From assembly GCF_001318295.1 (NCBI RefSeq), contig NZ_CP012665.1, positions 620,001-684,000 on the forward strand: DNA of 64,000 nt, given 5' to 3'. The stretch's first letter is position 1. Each line of letters starts with the position of its first letter. Under the pieces are notes generated by a model, which made no database searches, was not told the DNA's origin, and saw only the letters and a list, made by a program, of their open reading frames with translations. A program made the position numbers and the translations under genes. The DNA is from Candidatus Xiphinematobacter sp. Idaho Grape. Its GTDB lineage: Bacteria > Verrucomicrobiota > Verrucomicrobiia > Chthoniobacterales > Xiphinematobacteraceae. Below, piece after piece: positions 18,524-27,073 of this stretch.

Positions 18524-19471
18524 TCATTGCACCTTCTCCAAGTACCAGCTCACAAATTTTTTGATTCCGACAGGGATGCTGATTTGTGGTTGGTAGCCGA
18601 GCAACCTACGCGCCTTTGAGACATCTGCACATGTGTACGGCATGTCACCATTTTGTTCGGAGAGTGGCCGTATAAGCGCCTTTTTTCCGAGAGCTTCTTC
18701 GATGGTCACTATGAGCTCGTTGAGGGTAGTGGTACTACTCTTCCCAAGATTAAAGACCTCAAAGACCTCTCCCTTGTAATACAGAGCCTTCAGTATTCCT
18801 TGAATGACATCGTCAACGTAAGTGTAGTCGCGTTGTGTAGTGCCGTCACCAAACTTTTGAATTGGAACTTCTCTAGAAATAGACTGAGTGAACTTATAAA
18901 TGGCAAGATCTGGACGTTGCGCCGGGCCATATACAGTGAAGAATCGTAGGCAAACCACGTGTATGCCATGGAGACAAGCAAAATCTCTGCAGAGCTGTTC
19001 AGCAACGAGCTTGCTAGCTGCATAAGGGTTAAGCGTTTGCGAAAGGGTTATCCCTTCGGAGAAGGGAACCTTTTCTTTCAGACCATAAACAGAAGAACTT
19101 GAGCCAAACAAAAACTTGGGTACACCTGCTCGGTGCGCTGCCTTTAAAAGCTGTAACGTACCGTCGACATTTGTCTTCAAGTAGAGCGTTGGATACTGAA
19201 CAGAGGGACGTACTCCAGCGTAAGCTGCAAGATGAACCACGGAGTCAAAATGCCAACGCGTAAAAAGCGCACCTACGGTAGCCGAGCAGCAGATATCACC
19301 CTCCACCACTTTAACTTGACTCGAGAAAGAGGAAACATTCACGAGTTTAAGACTCGGCGCATAGAAGTCATTAAAGTTATCTAGAATGACCACTGCATGT
19401 CCCTCCTTAGACAAGGCAGACACCAGATGCGAACCTATAAACCCCGCACCTCCTGTTACCAACACCCTCAT
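18524..19471 (-). CDS. NAD-dependent nucleotide-sugar epimerase
   Basis: A short-chain dehydrogenase-like enzyme of the GalE/UDP-glucuronate 4-epimerase group, which makes sugar nucleotides for surface polysaccharides. The 315-residue protein has the NAD-binding GGAGFIGSHL at residues 7-16, the VVHLAAYAGVRPSV segment, catalytic Ser/Tyr/Lys in SSSSVYG and YAASK, and the substrate loop FFTVYGPAQRPD followed by RDYTYVDDV. The AGVRPS and PAQRPDLAI details favour UDP-glucuronate 4-epimerase, but exact substrate is uncertain. It is upstream of proS on the same strand. A gmd remnant elsewhere (28543) suggests that other surface-sugar genes have been lost. Confidence 0.85.
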   Translation of the reverse strand: MRVLVTGGAGFIGSHLVSALSKEGHAVVILDNFNDFYAPSLKLVNVSSFSSQVKVVEGDICCSATVGALFTRWHFDSVVHLAAYAGVRPSVQYPTLYLKTNVDGTLQLLKAAHRAGVPKFLFGSSSSVYGLKEKVPFSEGITLSQTLNPYAASKLVAEQLCRDFACLHGIHVVCLRFFTVYGPAQRPDLAIYKFTQSISREVPIQKFGDGTTQRDYTYVDDVIQGILKALYYKGEVFEVFNLGKSSTTTLNELIVTIEEALGKKALIRPLSEQNGDMPYTCADVSKARRLLGYQPQISIPVGIKKFVSWYLEKVQ

Positions 19472-19685
19472 GCTAAGGAGGATAAAAAAACCGTGGGAAA
19501 TAGGGCAAGCTCTTTTCCTAAAGACTACTTTAAACTTTTGCTGAATTTAGGAGAAATGGTGTCCACGCTCCTTCTTGCGGAAGAAGCGCCAGGTTTTCTC
19601 CGAAAGTAATTCAAGTGAGAGAATATGTTAGCTTTGTGTTAGCTTTGACAGGCAAACAGAATCTTGCTAGCAGTGGGGCTGTTGT

Positions 19686-19904
19686 ATGAATAGCCAAATC
19701 CTTGAGGAAGCCTTTAGGAGGGTTGAGAACGCTCCGGTCCTGATTAACATGATTTCCAAGCGCGTGCGCCAGTTGAACGCAGGTAGCCGCCCTATGGTAG
19801 CGGTTCGATCAGGTATGGGACTCTCTGATGTGGCCCTTTCTGAAGTAGCGGCTGGGAAGCTTGGAGTTCCGCAGTATCCTACCAGTCCTGCAGCCGTGGA
19901 TTAA
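19686..19904 (+). CDS. rpoZ: RNA polymerase omega subunit
   Basis: A 72-residue protein matching the omega subunit, which helps assemble the beta' subunit. Key segments are AFRRVENAPVLINMISKRVRQLN at residues 9-31 (family pattern: PVLVN..SKRVRQL) and DVALSEVAAGKL at residues 48-59 (family pattern: DIALREIA.GKL). The start ATG at 19686 fits the alignment. It is followed after about 90 bases by smpB in the same direction. Confidence 0.85.
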   Translation: MNSQILEEAFRRVENAPVLINMISKRVRQLNAGSRPMVAVRSGMGLSDVALSEVAAGKLGVPQYPTSPAAVD

Positions 19905-19995
19905 AAGTGCCTGGCTTGTTTGATTTTGCGTTGATAGGACCGTACTTCTTCCGCCACTACTGCTGGTGGAGTATATGACGGTGCTATTCTTCTAA

Positions 19996-20466
19996 GTGTT
20001 CGTGAAACTTCATATCAAGGATATTGTTACCAACCGCAGAGCCTTACAAAACTATGCAGTTCTGGATAAGGTGGAAGCTGGAATCGCTCTGGTGGGAACG
20101 GAGGTGAAATCCATTCGCGAGAATTTAATTAACCCTCAGGCTGCTTATGCGAAGGTAGAAGGGGGGGAAGTGTTTTTGTACGATCTTTTTATTCAACCTT
20201 ATGAACGGGCAGGCTCTAAGCAGCATGAGGCTAAGCGCAGACGCAAGCTCCTCCTCCATAGAGGTGAAATCAATAAGCTTCTTGGCAAGGTGTCAAGAAG
20301 AGGTTACTCCTTGGTACCGTTGCGCTTTTACTGGAGAAATGCACGAATCAAGGTGGAACTGGCTATTGGAAGGGGACAAGCTTCCTATGACAAACGAGAA
20401 GTCTTGAAAAAGAGAGCCACACAACGTGAAGCAGCGCTGGAAGTAGCCTCTGTATACCGCAGATAA
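19996..20466 (+). CDS. smpB: SsrA-binding protein SmpB
   Basis: Partner of tmRNA in trans-translation, rescuing stalled ribosomes. The 156-residue protein shows VTNRRALQNYAV, AGIALVGTEVKSIREN, FIQPYERAG and a lysine-rich tail ending DKREVLKKRATQRE, all conserved. The start is GTG 19996; a second GTG at 20002 is equally possible. It follows rpoZ on the same strand. The tmRNA gene itself is not in the window. Confidence 0.96.
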   Translation: MFVKLHIKDIVTNRRALQNYAVLDKVEAGIALVGTEVKSIRENLINPQAAYAKVEGGEVFLYDLFIQPYERAGSKQHEAKRRRKLLLHRGEINKLLGKVSRRGYSLVPLRFYWRNARIKVELAIGRGQASYDKREVLKKRATQREAALEVASVYRR

Positions 20467-20569
20467 CCTTATAGCACATAAAAAACACGCCAAAACACCA
20501 CCCCCCCTTTTAAGGTATCCTGCTAATTACGACCCCCTTATTAGAAGCTTCCTTGCTCAGCCGCTCAGC

Positions 20570-21694
20570 CTATCCGTGCCCTTTTCGGTAGATCCAAATG
20601 CTTTGTAGGAGAGCTAAAGAGGTCATTACTGTAAACAAGAAGGTTCCCCCGTAGCTCATGAGCGGCAACGGAAGGCCCGTGACAGGCGTAACTGCAACGG
20701 TCATGCCAAGGTTCATGAAAATGTGTGCGAAAAGCATCATTGTAATGCCTAGAGCAAGCAAACATCCAAAATCATCGTCGGCTTGCGAGGCAACATAGAG
20801 GCCTGTCAGCAGCAAGAGAGCATATGTAACGACTAGGCATAGTCCACCAAGAAATCCATGTTGTTCTCCCATTACGCTAAAAATAAAATCGTTGTGGGCG
20901 GCTGCCCTTGGTAAATATCCAAGTTTGTTTAGGGTATCTTCAGCCCTAAACCCCTTTCCATACAACCCACCTGAACCAATAGCGTTCAAAGATTGGTTTA
21001 TATTGTAGGAGGTATTCAGTGGATCAACGTCGGGATTTAGGAAAGTCGTGATCCGTTCTCTTTGATAAGGCTTTAGGCCGAAATATACTACCACTGGCAC
21101 AGCTGCCACCGTGACCAGTAGCATAACGATTAAATAGCGCTTAGGAATACCAGCCACAAATAGCATTCCCATAAGCGTAAATCCCCACACCAAAGAAGAC
21201 CCTAAATCTGGCTGTAGAAGTACTAAGACCGCAGGTACTCCTACAAGAACCAGGCTAACCATAATGCGAAAAAGTGGGTGTAGTCGATGTGATTGATGCA
21301 AGAAAATAGCCAACATGATGATACCCGTTACAATCGCAAGGCTCGAGGGCTGGAAGCTAATAGAACCGAGGCTAAGCCAACGGCCACTGCCATAGACGAC
21401 CTTAGCGCTCGAGTACGTGACCGCCAAACTTCCAATTCCCAAGAGGTAGAGCGGAAATCCACACCACCTGAGCCAGTGATAATCCAGTAGAGTCAATGTG
21501 AGGAAAACGGGCAAGGAGACCAGAAACCACGCAATTTGCAAATTGTAAAAGCGCAAGTCTCGCATCCAGGTTGCGCTGTAGATGGAATAAATGCCGTAGA
21601 CCCCCAGCCCCAATGTGAGGGTCAGCAAAAGCCAGTTTAGTCCGAGAAGTTTCTTGAGAAATGGATGCATGCAGGAAGCTTTTGGTCTATCCAT
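20570..21694 (-). CDS. rodA: Rod-shape SEDS glycosyltransferase RodA
   Basis: Polymerises lipid II into glycan strands during cell elongation, working with PBP2 (mrdA, 54718). The protein has about ten membrane helices. Family signatures are LLQPDLGSSLVWG, PYQRERITTFLNPD, QSLNAIGSGGLYGKGF, the loop FIFSVMGEQHGFLG and the end TPVTGLPLPLMSYGGTF. I placed the start at ATG 21694; the frame is open to 21799, but the extra residues look non-conserved, and ATG 21670 is also possible. The gene stands apart from the mreBCD-mrdA cluster. A possible structured RNA (21887-21971) lies in its upstream region. Confidence 0.94.
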   Translation of the reverse strand: MDRPKASCMHPFLKKLLGLNWLLLTLTLGLGVYGIYSIYSATWMRDLRFYNLQIAWFLVSLPVFLTLTLLDYHWLRWCGFPLYLLGIGSLAVTYSSAKVVYGSGRWLSLGSISFQPSSLAIVTGIIMLAIFLHQSHRLHPLFRIMVSLVLVGVPAVLVLLQPDLGSSLVWGFTLMGMLFVAGIPKRYLIVMLLVTVAAVPVVVYFGLKPYQRERITTFLNPDVDPLNTSYNINQSLNAIGSGGLYGKGFRAEDTLNKLGYLPRAAAHNDFIFSVMGEQHGFLGGLCLVVTYALLLLTGLYVASQADDDFGCLLALGITMMLFAHIFMNLGMTVAVTPVTGLPLPLMSYGGTFLFTVMTSLALLQSIWIYRKGHG

Positions 21695-22106
21695 TTTTGG
21701 GGAGTGGAAAGGACTACTATAATTCCGCTTGTAAGGGAAAAACAAATGGACCGGACAAAACATCTGTTGGTTCTCGGATGACTCCTTTCCTTGCATCAAC
21801 TTGGGAATACCGCATGATTCGTAACGAGCGACGAAGCAGCTCTGCTGCTCATAACTTTTAGCTTCCCATCGCCAAGCGATCTACCTGTGTGAAGAGACCC
21901 GTTACTCTTAGGTCAATCCCACCCTTACCTCGCTAGGTAGAGAGACCATCTGCCTGGGTCTCTTCTTACACTTTTCCCAGACAGATGTTGCAGTGGCAGA
22001 ACAGTACGTATTTTCTAGCACCAGATATCTTGCCAGGAGGCCTCTATCGATCGATAGCCCGCAATTTCACCGCAAAATACCGCTTTGAGGTTTATCAGGG
22101 TGAAAC
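21695..22106. other. Leader region upstream of rodA
   Basis: A 412-base stretch between the HAD phosphatase gene and rodA, both on the minus strand. It contains the nested inverted repeat at 21887-21971, annotated separately. The 105 bases next to rodA could be coding if the ATG at 21799 is used. Nothing else is recognisable. Confidence 0.5.
21887..21971 (-). ncRNA. Candidate structured RNA or leader element
   Basis: A long-range inverted repeat: GAAGAGACCC (21891-21900) pairs perfectly with GGGTCTCTTC (21956-21965). The helix continues as GTGT (21887-21890) with ACAC (21968-21971) beyond a two-base bulge. Inside, TACCT-CGCT-AGGTA forms a five-pair hairpin with a four-base loop, and GGTC/GACC (about 21911-21914 and 21944-21947) can stack around it. 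The element does not resemble a terminator, as no T run follows. It lies between a HAD gene and rodA, so on the minus strand it would be in a rodA leader. Strand and function are inferred. Confidence 0.4.
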
Positions 22107-22883
22107 CTATTCGCGACCGTGAAAGTGATCAATGGCTTCTACTACTCCAGCAGCATAAGTCCTGGAAGCGACAAATCCGCCTGCCTGTGAAACGGCTTGC
22201 TTCACCGCAGCGACGGCATTTGCGGGGCAAGCACACATGGCTGCCGCCTCTCCGTCCAACATAGAAAGATCGTTATAGCTGTCTCCAATAGCAAGGACAG
22301 CTTCTTGCGAGAGGTTGATGAGTCTGCAGAGCTCTACTAATGTGGACCCCTTGTGGTAGTCAGCATGGCTAAAACGCAGGTAAACAGTGTTTCTCTGAAA
22401 AGAGAATTTTGGGAAGTTTCTACAAATTTCCTCTAATTCCAGGATGAACCGGCACATAATTTTTTCTTCAGGAATAATTAGGCCAACAAAAGCTTCCTGC
22501 TCATGCACGACTGTCACCCCCCGGTGTCGAACTGCTTGTTTATAAACTTCTTGCAGTGATTCTTGGCATTGAAACATAAGTTCTTCTTGCTGAGAACGCC
22601 CTAGTTCTGTCCAATCGCTAAAATGCTCCCACCCTCCGGAAGGGATATGACGATAAATTTCTCGTTCGAGCGAGATAATGTATTCGGGAGATATAGGAGA
22701 TCGAAACTTGCTGAGTCCATCTAAAGTGTATGTAAAAGAACGGCCAGTATTAATTACCCAGATTCCTCCCTCTTGTTGGTGACGGAAGAGTCTGTTCATA
22801 AATTCCTCTGTGCACTGTCCGTGAAAAAATGGATTAATTAGGGTGCCGTCAAAGTCGGTACAGAGTAAAGCAATAGTAGACAT
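22107..22883 (-). CDS. HAD-superfamily phosphatase (subclass IIB, Cof-like)
   Basis: A 258-residue haloacid-dehalogenase hydrolase, probably a phosphatase acting on a sugar phosphate or nucleotide. Motif I is CTDFDGTLI (residues 8-16), motif II is INTGRS (about residue 45), and motifs III/IV are the Lys in YHKGSTL and AIGDSYNDLSML with a downstream APANAV-like cap end. The Cof-like IIB cap lies between motifs II and III. Substrate cannot be read from sequence; sucrose/trehalose-phosphate phosphatase-like members are in the same subclass. It is isolated, about 400 bases upstream of rodA. Confidence 0.8.
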   Translation of the reverse strand: MSTIALLCTDFDGTLINPFFHGQCTEEFMNRLFRHQQEGGIWVINTGRSFTYTLDGLSKFRSPISPEYIISLEREIYRHIPSGGWEHFSDWTELGRSQQEELMFQCQESLQEVYKQAVRHRGVTVVHEQEAFVGLIIPEEKIMCRFILELEEICRNFPKFSFQRNTVYLRFSHADYHKGSTLVELCRLINLSQEAVLAIGDSYNDLSMLDGEAAAMCACPANAVAAVKQAVSQAGGFVASRTYAAGVVEAIDHFHGRE

Positions 22884-23344
22884 TGGGTGATCCCCAACTT
22901 AGGGGGGGTGTAGATTAAGATAAACGGGCGTTAGACTGCCCTTGTGGAACAAGGGCCGTAGAAACACCACTTCTAGCGAAAAACCGACTCCAAGCAGGGG
23001 GCCATAGAAAACAGGCACGGTAAACAAGTCGCAAGTTAAGTGCACACTTGCTTCTTAAGATGACTGGGCAATTCTCAGACAGAAACCAAGGTACCCTAGC
23101 GGGGGGGCAGGCTACCGAGAAACAACGAGCAAAAGAAGCAAAATATTCTGCGTCCCCACTTTTCCGTGAAAGCAGTGCTTTTTTTGCTTGGCAAGTGGGA
23201 GCAATTTTCGCGAGCCTGTCTCCCACAGGCGGAACACTGTGAAAGGGGGTCTGCGCTCTTTCCTTGCTTTTAAAAGGTTAGTGAGCTTCTAACAGCCAGG
23301 AGCACATACCTTTGTGTGCGGAATTACCCTGATGTGAACACTCC
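22884..23344. other. Gap between HAD gene and livK
   Basis: A 461-base divergent region between the HAD gene (minus) and livK (plus). The longest frames are about 100 codons (minus) and 64 codons (plus, 23048-23242), overlapping and without recognisable motifs. Runs of seven G occur near 22904 and 23101. I see nothing that I can name; promoters for both flanking genes should lie here. Confidence 0.5.
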
Positions 23345-23362
23345 GTGTCCTTCTTGTCTCCC

Positions 23363-24616
23363 ATGTCTCAGATGATTTCTCTAAGGAACTTGACTCTTGT
23401 ATTATCCGCTGTTCTTGTCCTTTCAATATTTTCCTTCCAGGCCCTCCAGAGAGGGAGAGACAGACAAGTTGGCAATATGCAAGAACCAATTCGCATTGGG
23501 GTGTTCCAGTCGCTTACTGGGGCAGAAGCTAGTTTTGGTCAGGAAGTGATGAAGGGAATCGAGATGGCCATGAAAGAAATCAATGCTCAGGGAGGGGTAT
23601 TGGTGAAATGGAACAAGAAAAATTCCTTAAGGTGTCCTCTAGAGATCATTGTGCGTGATAACCAATCTAAACCAGGGGAGACTTCAGCCATTGCTAGAGA
23701 ACTTATTAGCCGCTATCGTGTGGTGGCTCTCATTGGAGAGGTTTCCTCGGGACGCACCTTGGAGGCTGCGCCTATTGCCCAAAGATATCATGTTCCTTTG
23801 CTGGCCAACTCTGCTTCCAATGACAGGGTTACGAAAATTGGGAACTATGTTTTTCGCATAAGTTATCGTGATAGTCAGCAGGGAGAGGTTCTAGCACGAT
23901 ACATATATCTCTTAGGGAAAAGGAAGGCCGCACTTCTCGTGGATTCTAGCAGAGATAACAGTGCCACCATGGCCGACAGTTTTAAAAAGCAGTTCATCGC
24001 ATTGGGTGGCGACATTGTAGAAAGGCAAAGTTATAATGCTCACGACAAGGATTTCCAGGCCCAGGTTACTACCATTAAGAACTCTGGCGCTGACTGCCTT
24101 TTTCTACCGGGAGTTTATACAGAGTGTGCCACCATTATGAAACAAGCACGGTCTTTGGGATTAAACCTATCCACATTTGGCGGAGATTCCTGGGATTCTC
24201 CAGTTTTTGTCAATGTGGCAGGAAAGGCGGCTGAAGGAGCAGTCTTCACAAACAGCTTTTCTGCTGATGATCCCGATCCTACTGTACAATCCTTCGTTCA
24301 GAGCTATCGGAGTAAATATGGCCAACATGCTAAGCCTATGGCTCTTGCCGTAACAGGTTTTGATGCGCTCAAATTAATGGTGAATGCTATTGAGCGCGCT
24401 AAGGTCGACGGTCCAGATGTTAACCTGAAAGACCCAGGTAGGCTCAAGCGTTTTCGGCACGCGATTCGTGATGCCCTTGCAAAGACCTGTAATTATGGAG
24501 CTGTTAGCGGTAGCATTACCTTTGACAAAAACGGTGATCCTGCCAAAGCTATGGTGCTGTTGCGTGTTTGCCATGGGCGGTTTGAATTCATCCGAAAGGA
24601 GCCTCCTCCTCAATAG
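23363..24616 (+). CDS. livK: Branched-chain amino acid ABC transporter, binding protein
   Basis: Periplasmic binding protein of the LivK/type I group. A hydrophobic signal sequence (RNLTLVLSAVLVLSIF) precedes the mature domain, which begins IRIGVFQSLTGAEASFGQEV, a family hallmark. Further conserved pieces are AMKEINAQGGV, VALIGEVSSGRT, NSASNDRVTKIGNYVFRISY and GGDSWDSPVF. It may bind Leu/Ile/Val or other amino acids or amides. The start is ATG 23363 or 23372; a GTG at 23345 is in frame. LivH is 615 bases downstream, but no LivM, LivG or LivF follows, so the transporter is incomplete in this window. Confidence 0.88.
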   Translation: MSQMISLRNLTLVLSAVLVLSIFSFQALQRGRDRQVGNMQEPIRIGVFQSLTGAEASFGQEVMKGIEMAMKEINAQGGVLVKWNKKNSLRCPLEIIVRDNQSKPGETSAIARELISRYRVVALIGEVSSGRTLEAAPIAQRYHVPLLANSASNDRVTKIGNYVFRISYRDSQQGEVLARYIYLLGKRKAALLVDSSRDNSATMADSFKKQFIALGGDIVERQSYNAHDKDFQAQVTTIKNSGADCLFLPGVYTECATIMKQARSLGLNLSTFGGDSWDSPVFVNVAGKAAEGAVFTNSFSADDPDPTVQSFVQSYRSKYGQHAKPMALAVTGFDALKLMVNAIERAKVDGPDVNLKDPGRLKRFRHAIRDALAKTCNYGAVSGSITFDKNGDPAKAMVLLRVCHGRFEFIRKEPPPQ

Positions 24617-25231
24617 GGTTGTGATACACCCCAGTTGGATAGCATGCCTATGCGAATAAAGTATAAGGAAAAGGGATGGAGGACAACCGTCTACGCGGTA
24701 GAGTCGATTCAGGGAGATGCATTGGAAGGTTGCTTCCATCGCTCGAAATGGCAGGTTTAGGTTCTCTCATGTGCTCTGAAGCTTCACCATGAATGAAGCG
24801 CATGCACAAGTACGGAGATGTTTGTTGCCAAGTGTTCGCTCCTGGAAATGGAGAGGCCCTTGGAAAGGTAAGGCTTTAAGGGTGTTGCGTACATGTAGCA
24901 ACAGTTCATGATAAATTATGTGGAAGAATGCAGTATTTTCCTTCTGTATTGCTATCTTGCCTACGTTCCTATAAGTCCACTAAAAGGATGTCGCTATGGA
25001 ATACTCTATCTCTCCATACTCCTAGAGCTACTTATGCAGCGCAAAGCTGGAGGGGGGCGTGTATGCCCCACGGGCTAGTAGAAAAGCCTTGGAAGGGACT
25101 TCTGCTGAGACGCCCTGCGAGGTTTCTAAAACCGGAGGGTGGTGCGCGGCAAAATTGGAACCCAGAGGATCTGCAGTAATTCTCGTGTACAGGACAGGAA
25201 ATTTACTTACCTAGAGGGCTTTTGCTCCGAA
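24617..25231. other. Gap between livK and livH
   Basis: A 615-base gap inside what should be one operon. No frame has recognisable content. Short frames on both strands (for example 24374-24739 minus, 24928-25179 plus) lack motifs. The length suggests that a gene once here has decayed, but I cannot identify it. Confidence 0.5.
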
Positions 25232-26137
25232 ATGGAATTTTCTCAACAACTGATTAACGGACTCTCGCTTGGCTCGATTTATGCGCTTATCGCTTTAGGA
25301 TACAGTATGGTATATGGTGTGCTGAGGTTCATTAATTTCGCGCACGGAGACATTCTAATGGTGGGAGCTTTTGTTGGCTATTACTTGACTCCGAGGATGC
25401 AAGTTTTCTTAGGTGGTTTTGGACTGATACCGGTTGGAATTGCAGTGTTGATGTCGACAATGGTAATCTGCGCCCTGCTGGGGGTCTCCATCGAATTTTT
25501 CGCCTACCGCCCCTTGAGGAAGCACCCAAGGCTCACAGTGCTAATTACCTCAATTGGTGTGTCTCTCTTGCTAGAGTACGGTGGCCAAATTCTCTTTGGT
25601 GTCAATGTTAAACCGTTCCCTAGCCTTCTTCCATCCTTTCGCATTCCCTTGGGATTTGGGTTGAGTGTGGCCTCTAACCATTTAGTAGCGCTTGGAGTAT
25701 CTGGAATATTACTTTTAGTGTTACGCTTGTTAGTGTTGCGCACCAGACTGGGCCTGGCTATGAGGGCGCTAGCTCACAACCAAGAGGCAGCCTCACTCAT
25801 GGGGATTAACACAAATATTATTATTTCTCTCACTTTCGCTGCTGGATCTGCACTTGCTGGTGCTGGGGGGATCCTTTATGCCTTGAACATCCATTCTATT
25901 GATCCTCTCATGGGGATTCTACCGGGCATGAAAGCCTTTGTTGCAGCAGTGTTAGGTGGGATTGGAAGTCTACCTGGCGCAGCCCTAGGAGGGATTCTCT
26001 TAGGTGTGGTAGAAAGCCTAATTGGAGGCTCTTCAATCTCTTCTTATCGAGATGCTGTAGTGTTTAGCATTCTTATTCTGATCCTTTTACTGCGCCCGAC
26101 GGGGATTCTTGGCAAGGTAGTCCAAGAGAAAGTTTAA
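25232..26137 (+). CDS. livH: Branched-chain amino acid ABC transporter permease
   Basis: Inner-membrane permease of the LivH type with about eight membrane helices. It begins at ATG 25232 with EFSQQLINGLSLGSIYALIALGYSMVYG, the family N-terminus. Later signatures are INFAHGDILMVGAF, EFFAYRPLRKHPRL, the permease EAA-like loop AMRALAHNQEAASLMGIN, and AFVAAVLGGIGSLPGAALGG. The frame is open upstream to 25139, but those 31 residues are not conserved. The C-terminus LLRPTGILGK is intact. The partner permease LivM and the ATPases LivG and LivF are not adjacent: the next genes run on the other strand. Confidence 0.92.
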   Translation: MEFSQQLINGLSLGSIYALIALGYSMVYGVLRFINFAHGDILMVGAFVGYYLTPRMQVFLGGFGLIPVGIAVLMSTMVICALLGVSIEFFAYRPLRKHPRLTVLITSIGVSLLLEYGGQILFGVNVKPFPSLLPSFRIPLGFGLSVASNHLVALGVSGILLLVLRLLVLRTRLGLAMRALAHNQEAASLMGINTNIIISLTFAAGSALAGAGGILYALNIHSIDPLMGILPGMKAFVAAVLGGIGSLPGAALGGILLGVVESLIGGSSISSYRDAVVFSILILILLLRPTGILGKVVQEKV

Positions 26138-26170
26138 ACTGGAAGCATACGCTCGGAAGATCTGGTTCCT

Positions 26171-26521
26171 TCATGGAGAAGGAAAGTTTGTTGGTTTAAC
26201 AACAACGGCCGTTCCATAGGCAAAGACTTCCGTGATGCTCTGTGGAAGTTCGGTACTGTCGTAATGGACAGCGAGGAGAGCATTAGCTCCACGCTCCGAT
26301 GCCTGCGCGATGAGCACATGTAAGGCCTCTTGGCGGGCCCTTTCACAGACTCTGGTACACAGAGTTTTTCGGTTGCCAGTTATCATCTTCAAGAAGTCCA
26401 GAAATCTCTGAGCTCCAATGGAGAAGCGTATGGCAGCACCGTGCACAATCCCCAACTGGCGGACTATTTGGTATCCTACTAACTCGTTTGCAGTAGTAGT
26501 GAAGAAATTTACGGAGTCCAT
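26171..26521 (-). CDS. YbjQ/UPF0145-family protein
   Basis: A 116-residue member of the YbjQ (UPF0145) family, forming pentameric domains of unknown function, possibly binding heavy metals or ligands. Conserved segments are FTTTANELVGYQIVRQLGIVHG near the N-terminus, RQEALHVLIAQASERGANALLAVHYDS in the middle and FAYGTAVVV at the end. Its start is 13 bases after the stop of the broken lipoprotein gene upstream, so they formed an operon. It appears intact. Confidence 0.82.
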   Translation of the reverse strand: MDSVNFFTTTANELVGYQIVRQLGIVHGAAIRFSIGAQRFLDFLKMITGNRKTLCTRVCERARQEALHVLIAQASERGANALLAVHYDSTELPQSITEVFAYGTAVVVKPTNFPSP

Positions 26522-26533
26522 ATCGTTTGCGCC

Positions 26534-26937
26534 CTAAGGATGAGGAGTAACAAGCAAACGGCAGTTTGGATTAAGTTGTTCCTTATATCGGTAGATATTA
26601 GTTGGTGCAACAGAAAGGAGATCGGCTTTTAGCAAAACAAACTCTGGATAAAATTGGTTACTTGCAGGCTCATATACGGTTTGGCCGGAAAAATATCCCC
26701 TAAGGGAGTACTCATGATTATTATCAAATCCAATCCTATTTTGCTTTCTGTCAGGGGCAAGGCATTGTAGTCTACTTTATACATCCGTCTTCCAATAAAA
26801 TAGCTCTCGGGTCCATCGTGGACAATGGCCCTTTGTGTGTTGGTAGAATCACAAACGGAGATGACTGGCTCAAACACTTTACAGCCGACTAACCCTATAA
26901 TGAAGGCAGTGGGCAAAAGCGACAAAAAGCGGTTCAC
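26534..26937 (-). pseudogene. Frameshifted small lipoprotein gene
   Basis: From ATG 26937 the frame gives a lipoprotein-type signal (FLSLLPTAFIIGLVGCK, with the lipobox Cys at residue 19) and then YFIGRRMYKVDYNAL, but it goes off frame and stops at 26629. A second frame over the same stretch continues in a protein-like way: NRIGFDNNHEYSLRGYFSGQ, TVYEPASNQFYPEFVLL, DLLSVAPTNIYRYKEQL, with a stop at 26534. The two halves together look like one secreted protein of about 130 residues with a frameshift (and perhaps a deletion) near 26765. I do not know its function. It lies just upstream of YbjQ. Confidence 0.55.
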
Positions 26938-27073
26938 AGAGACTTCTGCTCCTTAGCAGTATTAGACTACGACTTTCGCATTCTCACAGGATAGCTGACT
27001 TTAGACTCAAGGAGAAGTGGTATTGGGAAGGGCTAGTAGGATATGTGACCTTTATCACTCTAACCCGTTACTC

